Below, one piece after another: positions 27,870-36,597 of a stretch of DNA of 64,000 bases; position 1 is the first letter of the stretch, and each line of letters opens with the position of its first letter. The DNA is from Candidatus Sulfuricurvum sp. RIFRC-1. Lineage in GTDB: Bacteria > Campylobacterota > Campylobacteria > Campylobacterales > Sulfurimonadaceae. The stretch covers positions 952,001-1,016,000 of the forward strand of contig NC_020505.1 of NCBI RefSeq assembly GCF_000310245.1, given 5' to 3'. The position numbers and the translations under genes were made by a program. The notes beneath the pieces were generated by a model. That model worked only from the letters and a program-made list of their open reading frames with translations, was not told the origin of the DNA and ran no database searches.

Positions 27870-28210
27870 GAGAGTAATATTCCTTCGTATTGAGATGGAT
27901 CAAAGCCGACGATGAGTTTATCTTTAAATTCAATAACCGGACGTTTTATGAGGAGATTGTGGTTGCTCATCCACTCTATTTTTCCGTTGTCATCCAAATT
28001 ATACTCTTTTAGACCCAAGGTTCGATAGGTGGTCCCTTTGGTATTTAAAAGGGTAGAAATCGGAGCTTGAGCAGACCATGACTCAATTTTTTCATGAGAA
28101 ACGGGAGTAGTTTTAAAATCGTGAAAGGTATAAGCGATGGCGTGAGTATCCAAAAACTTAAGCGCTTTTTGGACACTTCCGCAACTTTTAATTCCGTAGA
28201 TATGTGTCAT
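27866..28210 (-). CDS. ArsC/Spx/YffB family thioredoxin-fold protein
   Basis: 114 residues, ArsC family. The N-terminal site is CGSVQKA: one active cysteine with no second cysteine at the CxxC position, as in YffB/ArsC-like reductases rather than Spx. YNLDDNGKIEWMSNHNLLIKRPVIEF is the conserved C-terminal part. True arsenate reductase activity is uncertain and no ars genes are close. Sits between gatC and pilT. Confidence 0.8.
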   Translation of the reverse strand: MTHIYGIKSCGSVQKALKFLDTHAIAYTFHDFKTTPVSHEKIESWSAQAPISTLLNTKGTTYRTLGLKEYNLDDNGKIEWMSNHNLLIKRPVIEFKDKLIVGFDPSQYEGILLS

Positions 28211-28213
28211 GTT

Positions 28214-28504
28214 CTACTCAATGATTTTCGGAACGATAAAAAAGTGATCTTGAGAATGAGGTGCATGGGCCAAAATATCATCATTGATCGCTCCATTTAC
28301 ATTGCCGATGTCTTCACGAAGCAGGGTTGAATTTTCTGACATCGCAAATGTCGCTTCTACTCCATCGGTAGGAAGCTCAGAGAGGTTATCGACAAAAGAG
28401 ACGATTTCACTGAGTTGCGCTATCATCTCCTCACGATGTTCTTGCGGGATTTGTAAGTAAGAGAGTTTTTCTAAACGTTGTAAGAGTTTTTCATCAATTT
28501 GCAT
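28214..28504 (-). CDS. gatC: Aspartyl/glutamyl-tRNA(Asn/Gln) amidotransferase subunit C
   Basis: 96 residues, usual size. Pattern LEKLSYLQIPQEHREEMIAQLSEIVSFVDNL with the C-terminal LREDIGNVN...ILAHAPHSQDHFFIVPKII is diagnostic. It is the small stabilising subunit of GatCAB, which makes Gln-tRNA and Asn-tRNA. gatA and gatB are not in the window, as is normal for Campylobacterota. Confidence 0.93.
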   Translation of the reverse strand: MQIDEKLLQRLEKLSYLQIPQEHREEMIAQLSEIVSFVDNLSELPTDGVEATFAMSENSTLLREDIGNVNGAINDDILAHAPHSQDHFFIVPKIIE

Positions 28505-28626
28505 GGTTAACCTAAGTCGTGATAAATTTATAGAAATAATTGTACCCTAAAAAAAGGTTTACTAAACTTTAACGTAGGGTGAGATATTATTACCCCAATT
28601 AATGAGCAGTAATAACAGGAGCCGTT

Positions 28627-29223
28627 TTGAGTCTAAAAGAGAATATGGATGCCCTCAAAGAGGAGCTGAGTTCTGAAGAGAAGTTTTTTGAAAGCGCTGT
28701 ACGAACGGAACGTTTTGTTAAACGATACCAAAAGCCTTTAATAGCGGCAGTAGCTGCGTCATTACTGGCTGTGAGCGGTGCTATTGGATATCAAGCGTAT
28801 AGTAACGCAAAAATTGAAAGTTCAAATGCGGCATTTAACGTTTTACTGACCAACCCGAGTGATGCAACAGCAGAACAAACGCTTAAAAATGACAATCCTG
28901 CATTGTACGATGTGTGGAAACTTTCCCGTGGAATTGCCCAAAACGATGTAACGATTCTTGAAGGGCTTAAAAACTCCCAAGCTTTCGGCGTTGCCGATAT
29001 CGCATTGTATGAAGCTGCTGCTATTAAAAACGATACTGCGTCGCTTGAGCAATATACGAAAAAACAAGGGGCCCTGTATAAAGATCTTGCATTACTGGAA
29101 GTTGCTGTTGCATCCATTGAGAAAGGCGACATTGCAGCGGCTCATCAAAAAATTGCGCAGATCAGTGAAGAATCACCTATGTATCAAGTTGCCAGTGCAC
29201 TATCGCATTATGGAGTAAAATAA
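28627..29223 (+). CDS. YfgM-like membrane-anchored periplasmic protein
   Basis: 198 residues, starting at TTG with AGGAG 5 bp upstream. A cytoplasmic stretch (1-36), one transmembrane helix (about 38-56) and a helical TPR-like periplasmic part. The layout and the location immediately before a BamB-like lipoprotein gene match the yfgM-bamB pair of enterobacteria, where YfgM is an ancillary SecYEG-PpiD-linked chaperone. Sequence identity is low by eye, so the link rests on architecture and neighbourhood. Confidence 0.6.
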   Translation: MSLKENMDALKEELSSEEKFFESAVRTERFVKRYQKPLIAAVAASLLAVSGAIGYQAYSNAKIESSNAAFNVLLTNPSDATAEQTLKNDNPALYDVWKLSRGIAQNDVTILEGLKNSQAFGVADIALYEAAAIKNDTASLEQYTKKQGALYKDLALLEVAVASIEKGDIAAAHQKIAQISEESPMYQVASALSHYGVK

Positions 29224-30221
29224 TGAAATTAACGACATTGATACTATCTTTGGGTGCGCTTGTTTTATTTAGCGGATGTTCACACAAAGAGGTCTATAAG
29301 CCTGAAAACGTGAAGGGTGAATGGCGGAATGCCGGACATTTAAGTGCTTCTATTGCTCAATCAACACAATCAGCTGCCTTGTTGGATAACGGCCGTTTGT
29401 TGACCAAAGAGGGGGAGAAAAATATTAAAATCCCTGAAAATTACCGTTTAATCAATGCAAATGGCGCATGGGTAATCACCGAAAGTCCTGAGGGGAATCT
29501 CGTCCTTTTTCCGGAAGACGGAACCGATGCCAAGGTAACTTTTGAACTCAAACGCGGTGTTGCTGCAGCGAGTATTCAAGACGATAGCGTTGCTATATTG
29601 TTCACCAATAATGAAATGGCAATTTATTCGCTTGAGAGTAAAAAACTCCTTTTTAAAGAGTCTTCCAATGCTCCTATCGCTGTTGATGCCCGTGTAGCAA
29701 ACCCCCATTTCCTGAAAGAATTGGTACTCTTTTTAACCCTTGATGGAAAAATCGTCATTGTTAACTCGGAGACAAAAAAGGTTCTCCGTTCGGTTGTTGT
29801 CAGTTCGGATGAATTTTTTAACAATATCACCTACATGAATGTTGTTGATAATAATCTGGTGGCATCGACCGGCACGGCGGTATTGGCGCTTTCGCAAAAA
29901 GAGGCGCGTGAAAAATATGAAATCCGAAATATCGCTTATACCGCTGATGGTATTTGGTTAACGACAAAACAGGGTGAAATCATTGCTCTTAGTCCGACAT
30001 TGCAATTTAAAGCGAAAAAGAAATTTCCGTTTGCTCACTTTGTAGGGATCAGTGTCCAAAATGATCGTGTTTACGCGTTGGAGCAAGAGGGGTATATGAT
30101 TGCCCTGACCAAGAACCTTTTGGCGTATGATGTTTATGATATCGACATGGACAGCGATAACAAAATTTTCCTTGGAGACGGACGTTTTTATTTTGACGAC
30201 CGCTATATCAATATCAAATAA
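29223..30221 (+). CDS. BamB-like beta-propeller lipoprotein
   Basis: 332 residues. Lipoprotein signal peptide with lipobox LFSGC (Cys19), then repeats of about 40 residues typical of a PQQ/BamB-type propeller (ATGTAVLALSQKEAR, IWLTTKQGEIIAL). BamB helps the Bam complex insert outer-membrane proteins. The gene overlaps the YfgM-like one by a base (TAATG). Classic BamB signature motifs are weak, as in other Campylobacterota, so a generic outer-membrane lipoprotein remains possible. Confidence 0.65.
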   Translation: MKLTTLILSLGALVLFSGCSHKEVYKPENVKGEWRNAGHLSASIAQSTQSAALLDNGRLLTKEGEKNIKIPENYRLINANGAWVITESPEGNLVLFPEDGTDAKVTFELKRGVAAASIQDDSVAILFTNNEMAIYSLESKKLLFKESSNAPIAVDARVANPHFLKELVLFLTLDGKIVIVNSETKKVLRSVVVSSDEFFNNITYMNVVDNNLVASTGTAVLALSQKEAREKYEIRNIAYTADGIWLTTKQGEIIALSPTLQFKAKKKFPFAHFVGISVQNDRVYALEQEGYMIALTKNLLAYDVYDIDMDSDNKIFLGDGRFYFDDRYINIK

Positions 30222-31042
30222 TGTCGAAAGAGCTTGAAGCTTTTATCGAATATATTACGGTTATCAAAGCGCTGAGTCCTCGAACGATCTCAGCCTATAG
30301 CCATGATTTAAATGAAATCGAGCATACTTCAGAGAAATGTCTCACTGAGCTTGATTCCAACACGGTTTTCCGTGTTCTTGGAACGATTGCGAATAAACGA
30401 ACGCTTAACCGTAAACTCTCTGCCTTTAACTCTTTTCTCGATTTTTGTCACCGTAACCGCTTTAATTCTGTATCTTCCAAATTTCCCCTCTCCAAAGTTC
30501 CGAAAAATCTCCCTAAATACCTTAGTTTTGAAACCATCCAATCCGGCCTAAGATTAGTTGATCGGAGCGAATGGATTGGGTTGCGGGATTATGCACTTCT
30601 CCTATTTTTATACGCGACGGGAGTTCGTGTCAGTGAATGTTTGATGGTGGAAGAGGGGGATATCGAAGGGGAATGGCTTCGTATTCGTCACGGTAAAGGG
30701 GAGAAAGAGCGTTATGTCCCCATAGCCCCAGAGGCATTAAAGGCACTTCGTGTGTATCAAGAATCGTGCCCCTATCGGCGTTCACACCTTTGGCTGAACT
30801 ACAGAGGAGAGTCTCTCAGTCGAATTTCTGCGTTTAAAATCACCCAAAAATATCTGGGTGTCTCTCCCCATGCATTGCGTCATTCATATGCAACGGCATT
30901 GATACTCGGCGGGGCTGATTTACGCGTTGTCCAAGAGTTACTGGGACACGCATCACTGTTGACGACACAGATATACACCCATGTACAAAAACAGAATCTT
31001 CAAGAGACGGTATTGAAACATCATCCGATGGCACATTGTTAA
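30221..31042 (+). CDS. Tyrosine recombinase, XerC/XerD-like
   Basis: 273 residues. N-terminal SAM-like domain (about 1-85) and catalytic domain with all residues: Arg in ATGVRVSE, Lys in HGKGEKERY, HALRHS, GHAS and nucleophile Tyr in TTQIYTHV. It starts one base overlapping the stop of the BamB-like gene, which favours a housekeeping chromosome-dimer resolvase over a mobile integrase, but it is shorter than known XerH. No dif site was recognised. Confidence 0.85.
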   Translation: MSKELEAFIEYITVIKALSPRTISAYSHDLNEIEHTSEKCLTELDSNTVFRVLGTIANKRTLNRKLSAFNSFLDFCHRNRFNSVSSKFPLSKVPKNLPKYLSFETIQSGLRLVDRSEWIGLRDYALLLFLYATGVRVSECLMVEEGDIEGEWLRIRHGKGEKERYVPIAPEALKALRVYQESCPYRRSHLWLNYRGESLSRISAFKITQKYLGVSPHALRHSYATALILGGADLRVVQELLGHASLLTTQIYTHVQKQNLQETVLKHHPMAHC

Positions 31043-31121
31043 ATGGTAAATTTCATTTTGTCATATTTTTCCCTATTTTTGAGCGACGGGGTAGAATAAA
31101 GCAAAATTTTAGGAATTACCG

Positions 31122-31997
31122 ATGAACGAAGTCACAGCCTCTATCGATGACAGCATCAAAAATAAAATCTACAGCATTCGCGGAATGCAGGTGATGTTGG
31201 ATAGAGATTTGGCGGAGCTTTATGATGTTAAGCCTATAAGATTAAGAGAACAAGTAAAAAGAAATAGAGCTAGATTCCCTGATGATTTTATGTTTCAACT
31301 AAATGATAATGAAGTTGAGATTATGGTATCGCAAAATGCGATACCTTCAAAACAACATCTTGGCGGTAGTTTGCCTTATGTATTTACTGAGCAAGGGGTA
31401 GCAAGCATATCGGGTGTATTAACAAACAAAATTGCTATTGAAATAAATATAAAAATCATGAGAGCTTTTGTAGAGATGCGAAGATTTATCTCAAATAATG
31501 CTTTGATTTTTCAAAGACTCGATTCATTGGAGCAAAAACAGTTCAAAACCGATGATAAAGTAGAAGCGATACTGAATGCCATCGAAGATAAATCCATCAA
31601 ACCAAAACAGGGCATCTTTTACGATGGGCAAGTTTATGATGCGTATATCTTTGTATCGGATTTAATTAAAAGTGCCGATGAAAGTATTGTGTTGATTGAT
31701 AATTATGTCGATGATACAGTTCTGACGTTGCTTTCTAAACGAGAGGCAAAAGTTAAAACCACTATTTACACCAAAAATATCACTAAACAGCTAGAACTTG
31801 ATCTCAAAAAACATAATGCACAATATCCAAATATAGAGCTAAAAAAGTTCGATTCATCCCACGATCGGTTTTTGATAATTGATGCTAAAGAAGTTTATCA
31901 TATCGGTGCAAGTCTCAAAGATTTGGGCAAAAAGTGGTTTGCATTTTCAAAATTTGATGTGGGTGCGTTTAATATATTAGAAAAGTTAAAAAATTGA
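31122..31997 (+). CDS. ORF6N domain protein with C-terminal PLD-like domain
   Basis: 291 residues. N-terminal ORF6N DNA-binding domain (about 12-100: IRGMQVMLDRDLAELYDV, FPDDFMFQL, GGSLPYVFTEQGVA), a linker (about 130-165) and a C-terminal part resembling one half of the phospholipase D fold: HDRFLIID (247-254) then IGASLKDLGKK (261-271). ORF6N domains occur in phage and defence genes. The coding sequence is more AT-rich than neighbours and monocistronic, suggesting transfer. Function unknown. Confidence 0.8.
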   Translation: MNEVTASIDDSIKNKIYSIRGMQVMLDRDLAELYDVKPIRLREQVKRNRARFPDDFMFQLNDNEVEIMVSQNAIPSKQHLGGSLPYVFTEQGVASISGVLTNKIAIEINIKIMRAFVEMRRFISNNALIFQRLDSLEQKQFKTDDKVEAILNAIEDKSIKPKQGIFYDGQVYDAYIFVSDLIKSADESIVLIDNYVDDTVLTLLSKREAKVKTTIYTKNITKQLELDLKKHNAQYPNIELKKFDSSHDRFLIIDAKEVYHIGASLKDLGKKWFAFSKFDVGAFNILEKLKN

Positions 31998-32072
31998 AAT
32001 CTTATTCTTGATCTTCGTCAAGAAACTATTTTCTTGTTAAAGTTATCATCCATTTCAAAAAAGGATATAGTT

Positions 32073-32414
32073 ATGACCTATGCTTCATTTACGGCAGATG
32101 TGATCTTCGGCGATACACAGCCTGTTATTACTCCGCTCATCACGAATGAATTTACGAAAGAGATCCGAATCGTTTTCCGAGCAGGGCAATCGATGAAAGC
32201 GCATAAAACATCATTTCCGATCACGGTGATGATTGTTTCGGGAGAGATCGATTTTGGAATAGGAGAAGAGAGAATGATTTTCGGCGCAGGGGATGTCATT
32301 GCATTGAAACCAAATGTTATACACGACCTTAATGCCATTGAAGATTCGATTGTTCGTCTAAGTCTGCATAAAGGAGACAGTGTCGCACGTGTGAGCGGGG
32401 TACTTAAGCTATAA
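32073..32414 (+). CDS. Cupin domain protein
   Basis: 113 residues from the ATG at 32073 (AAGGA upstream); a start at 32034 has no ribosome site. One conserved cupin barrel: FRAGQSMKAHKTSFPITVMIVSGEIDFGIGEE then GDVIALKPNVIHDLNAIEDSIVRLSL, with histidines at the metal-binding positions of both motifs. Small single-domain cupins bind a metal and small ligands; the substrate is unknown. It precedes coaX by 7 bp. Confidence 0.8.
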   Translation: MTYASFTADVIFGDTQPVITPLITNEFTKEIRIVFRAGQSMKAHKTSFPITVMIVSGEIDFGIGEERMIFGAGDVIALKPNVIHDLNAIEDSIVRLSLHKGDSVARVSGVLKL

Positions 32415-32421
32415 TATCAGC

Positions 32422-33039
32422 ATGATATTATGTGACATCGGCAATACCTCGGTTGATTTGTTCATGGATGGTAAACGTACCAAGCTTAGTGTAGCTGATT
32501 TTAATCCCGTGACACTTCACGACGATGTCTATTATGTCAGTGTTAATGCTTCTTTGAATGAACGTATTTGTGACCTCATGAATTGGCATGATCTGCGAGC
32601 ATTTATCGACTGGGATAAATACTATTCCACAATGGGAATTGATCGGATCATGGTGTGTGAAGCGGTTAATGAGGGGGTTGTCGTCGATGCGGGGAGTGCC
32701 ATAACGGTTGATTTGATGCGAGATGGTCTCTATCAGGGTGGATTTATTGCGTTAGGGCTTCGTGCAGCTCAGGAAGCGTATTCAAGACTCTCTCCTGCAT
32801 TAAACGTGTCATTTAACTTTGAGGTTGATTTGACTATAATGGCGAAAAATACTCCTGATGCACTCACGGTCGGTTTTTTGGCTCCTTTGATTGAAAAGAT
32901 TGAGCGTCTTGGAAAACCCATTTTCTTGACCGGAGGGGATGCACATCTGTTGTCTCGTTTTTTACCCGAGGCAGTTGTGAGGGAAGATTTGATCTTCCAG
33001 GGGATGAATAAGTTGATAGAAAAAGGTGTTAAATGCTAA
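32422..33039 (+). CDS. coaX: Type III pantothenate kinase
   Basis: 205 residues, short form typical of Campylobacterota. Phosphate-binding CDIGNTSVDLF at the N-terminus, VVDAGSAITVDLM and QGGFIALGLRAAQEAY are the ASKHA-fold motifs of CoaX. It phosphorylates pantothenate in CoA synthesis and is not inhibited by CoA in known members. Overlaps hisG by 7 bp. Confidence 0.93.
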   Translation: MILCDIGNTSVDLFMDGKRTKLSVADFNPVTLHDDVYYVSVNASLNERICDLMNWHDLRAFIDWDKYYSTMGIDRIMVCEAVNEGVVVDAGSAITVDLMRDGLYQGGFIALGLRAAQEAYSRLSPALNVSFNFEVDLTIMAKNTPDALTVGFLAPLIEKIERLGKPIFLTGGDAHLLSRFLPEAVVREDLIFQGMNKLIEKGVKC

Positions 33040-33650
33040 GTGTCGCACTCCCAAAAGGGCGAATTGCCGAAGATACGTTGGAAATATTTGAAACGATTTT
33101 CGGAAGCAGTTTTAAATTTGATGATCGCAAATTGATCCTTCAGACCGAAAATTTTAAATTTTTGTTGGTACGTAATCAGGATGTTGCAACCTATGTCTAT
33201 CACCAAGCGGCCGATATCGGTGTCGTAGGTCTCGATACTCTTGAAGAGCAGGGGTTGGATGTGATCCGCCTTTTGGACCTGCAAAAAGGGAAATGCCGTG
33301 TTGCGATCGGGATGCGTGCGGGGGAAAAACCGGACTTTACCAAAAGCGAAATAAAAGTCGCGACCAAAATGGTGAACATTACCAAGCGCTATTTTGCCGA
33401 ACGTGCGGTAGCCGCCGATATTATCAAACTCTACGGTTCCATTGAACTTGCTCCCCTCGTCGGGCTTGCCGATATGATTGTCGATGTCGTCGAAACGGGC
33501 AGTACGATGAAACAAAATGGATTGGAAGTGGTTGAAACAATTATGGAATCAACCACCCATCTGATCGCCAATAAAAACAGTTTTTTCGAGAAAAAAAGTG
33601 AGATATTAGATATTTACGAAAAAATAAACGCTCTTTTGTACGGAAAATAA
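33033..33650 (+). CDS. hisG: ATP phosphoribosyltransferase, short form HisG
   Basis: 205 residues. ALPKGRIAEDTLEIF at the N-terminus and DMIVDVVETGSTMKQNGL as the PRPP-binding motif. First step of histidine synthesis. The short form lacks the C-terminal regulatory domain and in known organisms needs HisZ as a partner, which is not in the window. Translationally coupled to coaX. Confidence 0.96.
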   Translation: MLSVALPKGRIAEDTLEIFETIFGSSFKFDDRKLILQTENFKFLLVRNQDVATYVYHQAADIGVVGLDTLEEQGLDVIRLLDLQKGKCRVAIGMRAGEKPDFTKSEIKVATKMVNITKRYFAERAVAADIIKLYGSIELAPLVGLADMIVDVVETGSTMKQNGLEVVETIMESTTHLIANKNSFFEKKSEILDIYEKINALLYGK

Positions 33651-33716
33651 TTAAGCAATTCACAATTGATTAACAAATACTATTTACAATACTGAAAATT
33701 AACAAAGGATATTAAA

Positions 33717-34232
33717 ATGTCAAAGATTATTTTACCTGTTGCTTTATCGGTGCTTTTTTCTACGTCAGCGGTAATGGCGGAGAATTTTTCGACGGTTGAA
33801 TACGTTAACGTGATACGATCAACGCCTAACTACTCAACGATTCAAGAAGAGGTTCCTAGCCAAAAGTGCTACGACGTACAAGAGCAAGTCAGTTCGGGCG
33901 GAACGAACAATGATGTTATCGGTGCTGTTGTCGGAGGTGCTTTAGGCGGTGTTCTAGGACATCAAGTCGGCGGCGGAAAAGGTAAAACGGCGGCAACTGT
34001 CGGTGGAGCGGTGCTCGGAACGCTAGCCGGTCAAAACGTAGGGAGCAAGTACAATACCCCTTCTTCAACAACGTATCAAACCGTTCGCAAATGTGAGAAT
34101 ATTACAACTGTAAAAACCCGTCAAGTAGTGGATGGCTATATCAATTACGCCAAATTTAAGGGAAGAGAAATCAGTGTCGAGAGCAATAGCGCATTGAAAC
34201 AGATTCCTGTTACCGTCACCTACAGCTATTAA
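33717..34232 (+). CDS. Glycine-zipper 2TM surface protein
   Basis: 171 residues with a signal peptide (1-21, ending AVMA). The centre is a glycine zipper (about 68-108: GAVVGGALGGVLGHQVGGG...GGAVLGTLAG) as in the Rickettsia 17-kDa antigen family. Flanking parts have paired cysteines. Such proteins sit in the envelope; role unknown. Monocistronic, followed by a clear terminator. Confidence 0.8.
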   Translation: MSKIILPVALSVLFSTSAVMAENFSTVEYVNVIRSTPNYSTIQEEVPSQKCYDVQEQVSSGGTNNDVIGAVVGGALGGVLGHQVGGGKGKTAATVGGAVLGTLAGQNVGSKYNTPSSTTYQTVRKCENITTVKTRQVVDGYINYAKFKGREISVESNSALKQIPVTVTYSY

Positions 34233-34237
34233 TTTTC

Positions 34238-34270
34238 TCTAAGCCTCCTAAAAAGGGCTTAGATTTCCTC
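34238..34270 (+). terminator. Rho-independent terminator after the glycine-zipper gene
   Basis: TCTAAGCC (34238-34245) pairs with GGCTTAGA (34256-34263), an 8-bp stem with 10-nt loop followed by a T-rich run. Confidence 0.75.
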
Positions 34271-34340
34271 TTTATAACCATCTTTTTAAAGTTTTTTCGT
34301 TAAAATCAATCATATTATTTTATTATTTTCAGGAGTCTAT

Positions 34341-35336
34341 ATGGCACTCAAAGTGGCAATCAACGGCACAGGAAGAATTGGAATTATCGTCGCTAAGATT
34401 ATTGCTGAACGCAGTGACATTGAATTAGTAGCATTGAATACGACGGCAAAGCCTGAAATGCTTGAATATCTTTTGAAATTTGACAGTGTACATCGCGGTA
34501 TCGATGCAAAAGTAATCGATGAAAACACCATAGCAATCGCAGGTAAAAACGTTCGTATGTTCCGTGAACGCGATATCGACAAAGTTGATTTCGGCAGTAC
34601 GGGAGCTGAAGTGGTTATTGAGTGTACGGGTGTCTTTTTGGATCAGGAGAGCTGTCAAAAACACTTGAAAAACGGGATCAAAAAAGTCATTATGTCAGCA
34701 CCTGCGAAAGACGATTCTCCGACATACGTTTACGGAGTTAACTCAGATGCGTACAAAGGAGAAGCGATTATCTCTAATGCCAGCTGTACGACCAACTGTT
34801 TAGGGCCGATTTGTAAAGTTTTGGATGATGCATTCGGTATCGAAAATGGGCTTATGACAACAATTCATTCTTATACAAACGATCAAAATATTTTGGATGT
34901 TAAACACTCTAAAGATCCCCGCCGTGCACGTGCTGCGGCGCTCAATATGATTCCTACCTCAACCGGTGCGGCAAAAGCGATCGGCAAAGTTATGCCTCAA
35001 TTGCTCGGCAAACTCAACGGTTATGCGATGCGAGTACCGACACCGGATGTATCGGTTGTCGATTTGACTGTCAACCTCAAAAAAGAGGTGACTAAAGAGG
35101 ATATTCATGCAGCATTTACTACGGCAGCAGAAGGTGCTTTTAACGGTCTGATTGAAGTGGATAATGATAAGCGTGTATCCTGTGATTTTGTTGGTTCAAC
35201 CTACAGTTCCACTTATGTACCGGATATGACCAGTGTTGTGGATGGACATACCGTGAAAGTATTGGCTTGGTATGATAATGAGTGGGGATACAGTAGTCGT
35301 CTTGTTGACATGACCGTTCTTATCGGTACACATTAA
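34341..35336 (+). CDS. gapA: Glyceraldehyde-3-phosphate dehydrogenase
   Basis: 331 residues. NAD-binding INGTGRIG at the N-terminus, catalytic SNASCTTNCLGP (about 149-160), and the terminal WYDNEWGYSSRLVDM. Interconverts glyceraldehyde 3-phosphate and 1,3-bisphosphoglycerate. It is followed by pgi with a 1-base overlap (TAATG) rather than by pgk as often seen. Confidence 0.97.
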   Translation: MALKVAINGTGRIGIIVAKIIAERSDIELVALNTTAKPEMLEYLLKFDSVHRGIDAKVIDENTIAIAGKNVRMFRERDIDKVDFGSTGAEVVIECTGVFLDQESCQKHLKNGIKKVIMSAPAKDDSPTYVYGVNSDAYKGEAIISNASCTTNCLGPICKVLDDAFGIENGLMTTIHSYTNDQNILDVKHSKDPRRARAAALNMIPTSTGAAKAIGKVMPQLLGKLNGYAMRVPTPDVSVVDLTVNLKKEVTKEDIHAAFTTAAEGAFNGLIEVDNDKRVSCDFVGSTYSSTYVPDMTSVVDGHTVKVLAWYDNEWGYSSRLVDMTVLIGTH

Positions 35337-36574
35337 TGCTTAAGTACTCAAACTATTTCGAATGCAGCGGGCTTGACCCTCAAACTCTTGAAAAAGGGTT
35401 TGAAGCGGTTCGTCACGAAGCAGATTCCGGAGAGATTGGGTACTATCATCTTCCTCGTTCTTCGCAATTGATTGTTGAAGAGCTAAAAACGATCTATCAT
35501 GATACCGATCGTCGCTTTAATACGATTGCCATAATTGGGATCGGGGGATCATCTTTGGGGATAAAAGCGATTGAACGACTTTTGCGTCCCAGTACTCCGA
35601 ATGCTAAGAAATTGATTTATCTTGAAAATTCTGATCCTATCAGTATTATGCAGGAGATGAAGCAAATTGATAAGTTCCGCACTCTTTTTATTGTCATTTC
35701 AAAATCGGGCGGAACGGTCGAAACCCTCTCTATCTTCAAGCGGCTCATAGTGAGTTTTGAATTGCCTTTGGAAAACTCTGATCAGATTTACATTGTCAGT
35801 GATGGGGACTCTATTCTTTCACATTTTGCGGATGAAAATAAACTTCGACGTTTTGTGATTCCCGCAAACGTCGGTGGACGGTTTTCGGTTCTCAGTGCTG
35901 TCGGGATGGTTCCTCTCACCTTGGCCGGTTTTGATACGGGAGCTATACTCAAAGGAGCAGAAAGTTTTTTAGAGCAGTTCTGGAATCGTGAAGAAGATCA
36001 TATGCTCCAAAAAGCGGCTTTCTATGTGACCCACAGCGATCAATACCCCATGAATGTATTATTTGCCTATTCCGATACGTTTGAAGAGTTTGGTAAATGG
36101 GTGGTTCAACTTTGGGGTGAATCATTGGGTAAGCGTAATACGAGAGGTGAGCGGGTAGGATTAACGCCTATCTCTTTGATCGGATCAGTCGATCAGCACT
36201 CCTTTTTGCAGTTGATTATTGAAGGACCTTTGAATAAAACGGTCACCTTCATGCATATTGAACATTCGGAAGATCATTTGATGATTCCTGAACTCTCTCT
36301 CAAGCATTTGGAAAAAAGTGATTTTGTAAACGGTAAAAGTTTTAATGAACTCATTAATGCTCAATGTCAAGCAACGATGCAAAGTGTTTTACAAAGCGGT
36401 GTCAGTGTGGATGAGATTGCATGGAAACAAATCGATGAAGGTTCTGTGGGAGAGTTGATTCTCTATTATGAGTTACTCACCTCACTTAGCGGAGCACTTT
36501 TGGAAATTCGTACGTATGATCAACCGGGTGTCGAAATTGGAAAGCAGATATTGGCTGGATATTTTCACTCGTAA
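35336..36574 (+). CDS. pgi: Glucose-6-phosphate isomerase
   Basis: 412 residues, the short form used by Campylobacter. IGIGGSSLGIKAIERLL, VISKSGGTVETLSIF, and ANVGGRFSVLSAVGMVPL are the sugar-isomerase motifs. Interconverts glucose 6-phosphate and fructose 6-phosphate. Coupled to gapA. The stop codon is part of the bidirectional terminator hairpin shared with the convergent chemoreceptor gene. Confidence 0.96.
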   Translation: MLKYSNYFECSGLDPQTLEKGFEAVRHEADSGEIGYYHLPRSSQLIVEELKTIYHDTDRRFNTIAIIGIGGSSLGIKAIERLLRPSTPNAKKLIYLENSDPISIMQEMKQIDKFRTLFIVISKSGGTVETLSIFKRLIVSFELPLENSDQIYIVSDGDSILSHFADENKLRRFVIPANVGGRFSVLSAVGMVPLTLAGFDTGAILKGAESFLEQFWNREEDHMLQKAAFYVTHSDQYPMNVLFAYSDTFEEFGKWVVQLWGESLGKRNTRGERVGLTPISLIGSVDQHSFLQLIIEGPLNKTVTFMHIEHSEDHLMIPELSLKHLEKSDFVNGKSFNELINAQCQATMQSVLQSGVSVDEIAWKQIDEGSVGELILYYELLTSLSGALLEIRTYDQPGVEIGKQILAGYFHS

Positions 36575-36597
36575 AACGTTCAATTAAGAACGTTTTA
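36572..36597. terminator. Bidirectional terminator between pgi and the chemoreceptor gene
   Basis: A perfect 10-bp inverted repeat, TAAAACGTTC and GAACGTTTTA, with a 6-nt loop. The stop codons of both convergent genes (pgi at 36572-36574, receptor at 36584-36586) lie inside it. Confidence 0.7.
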
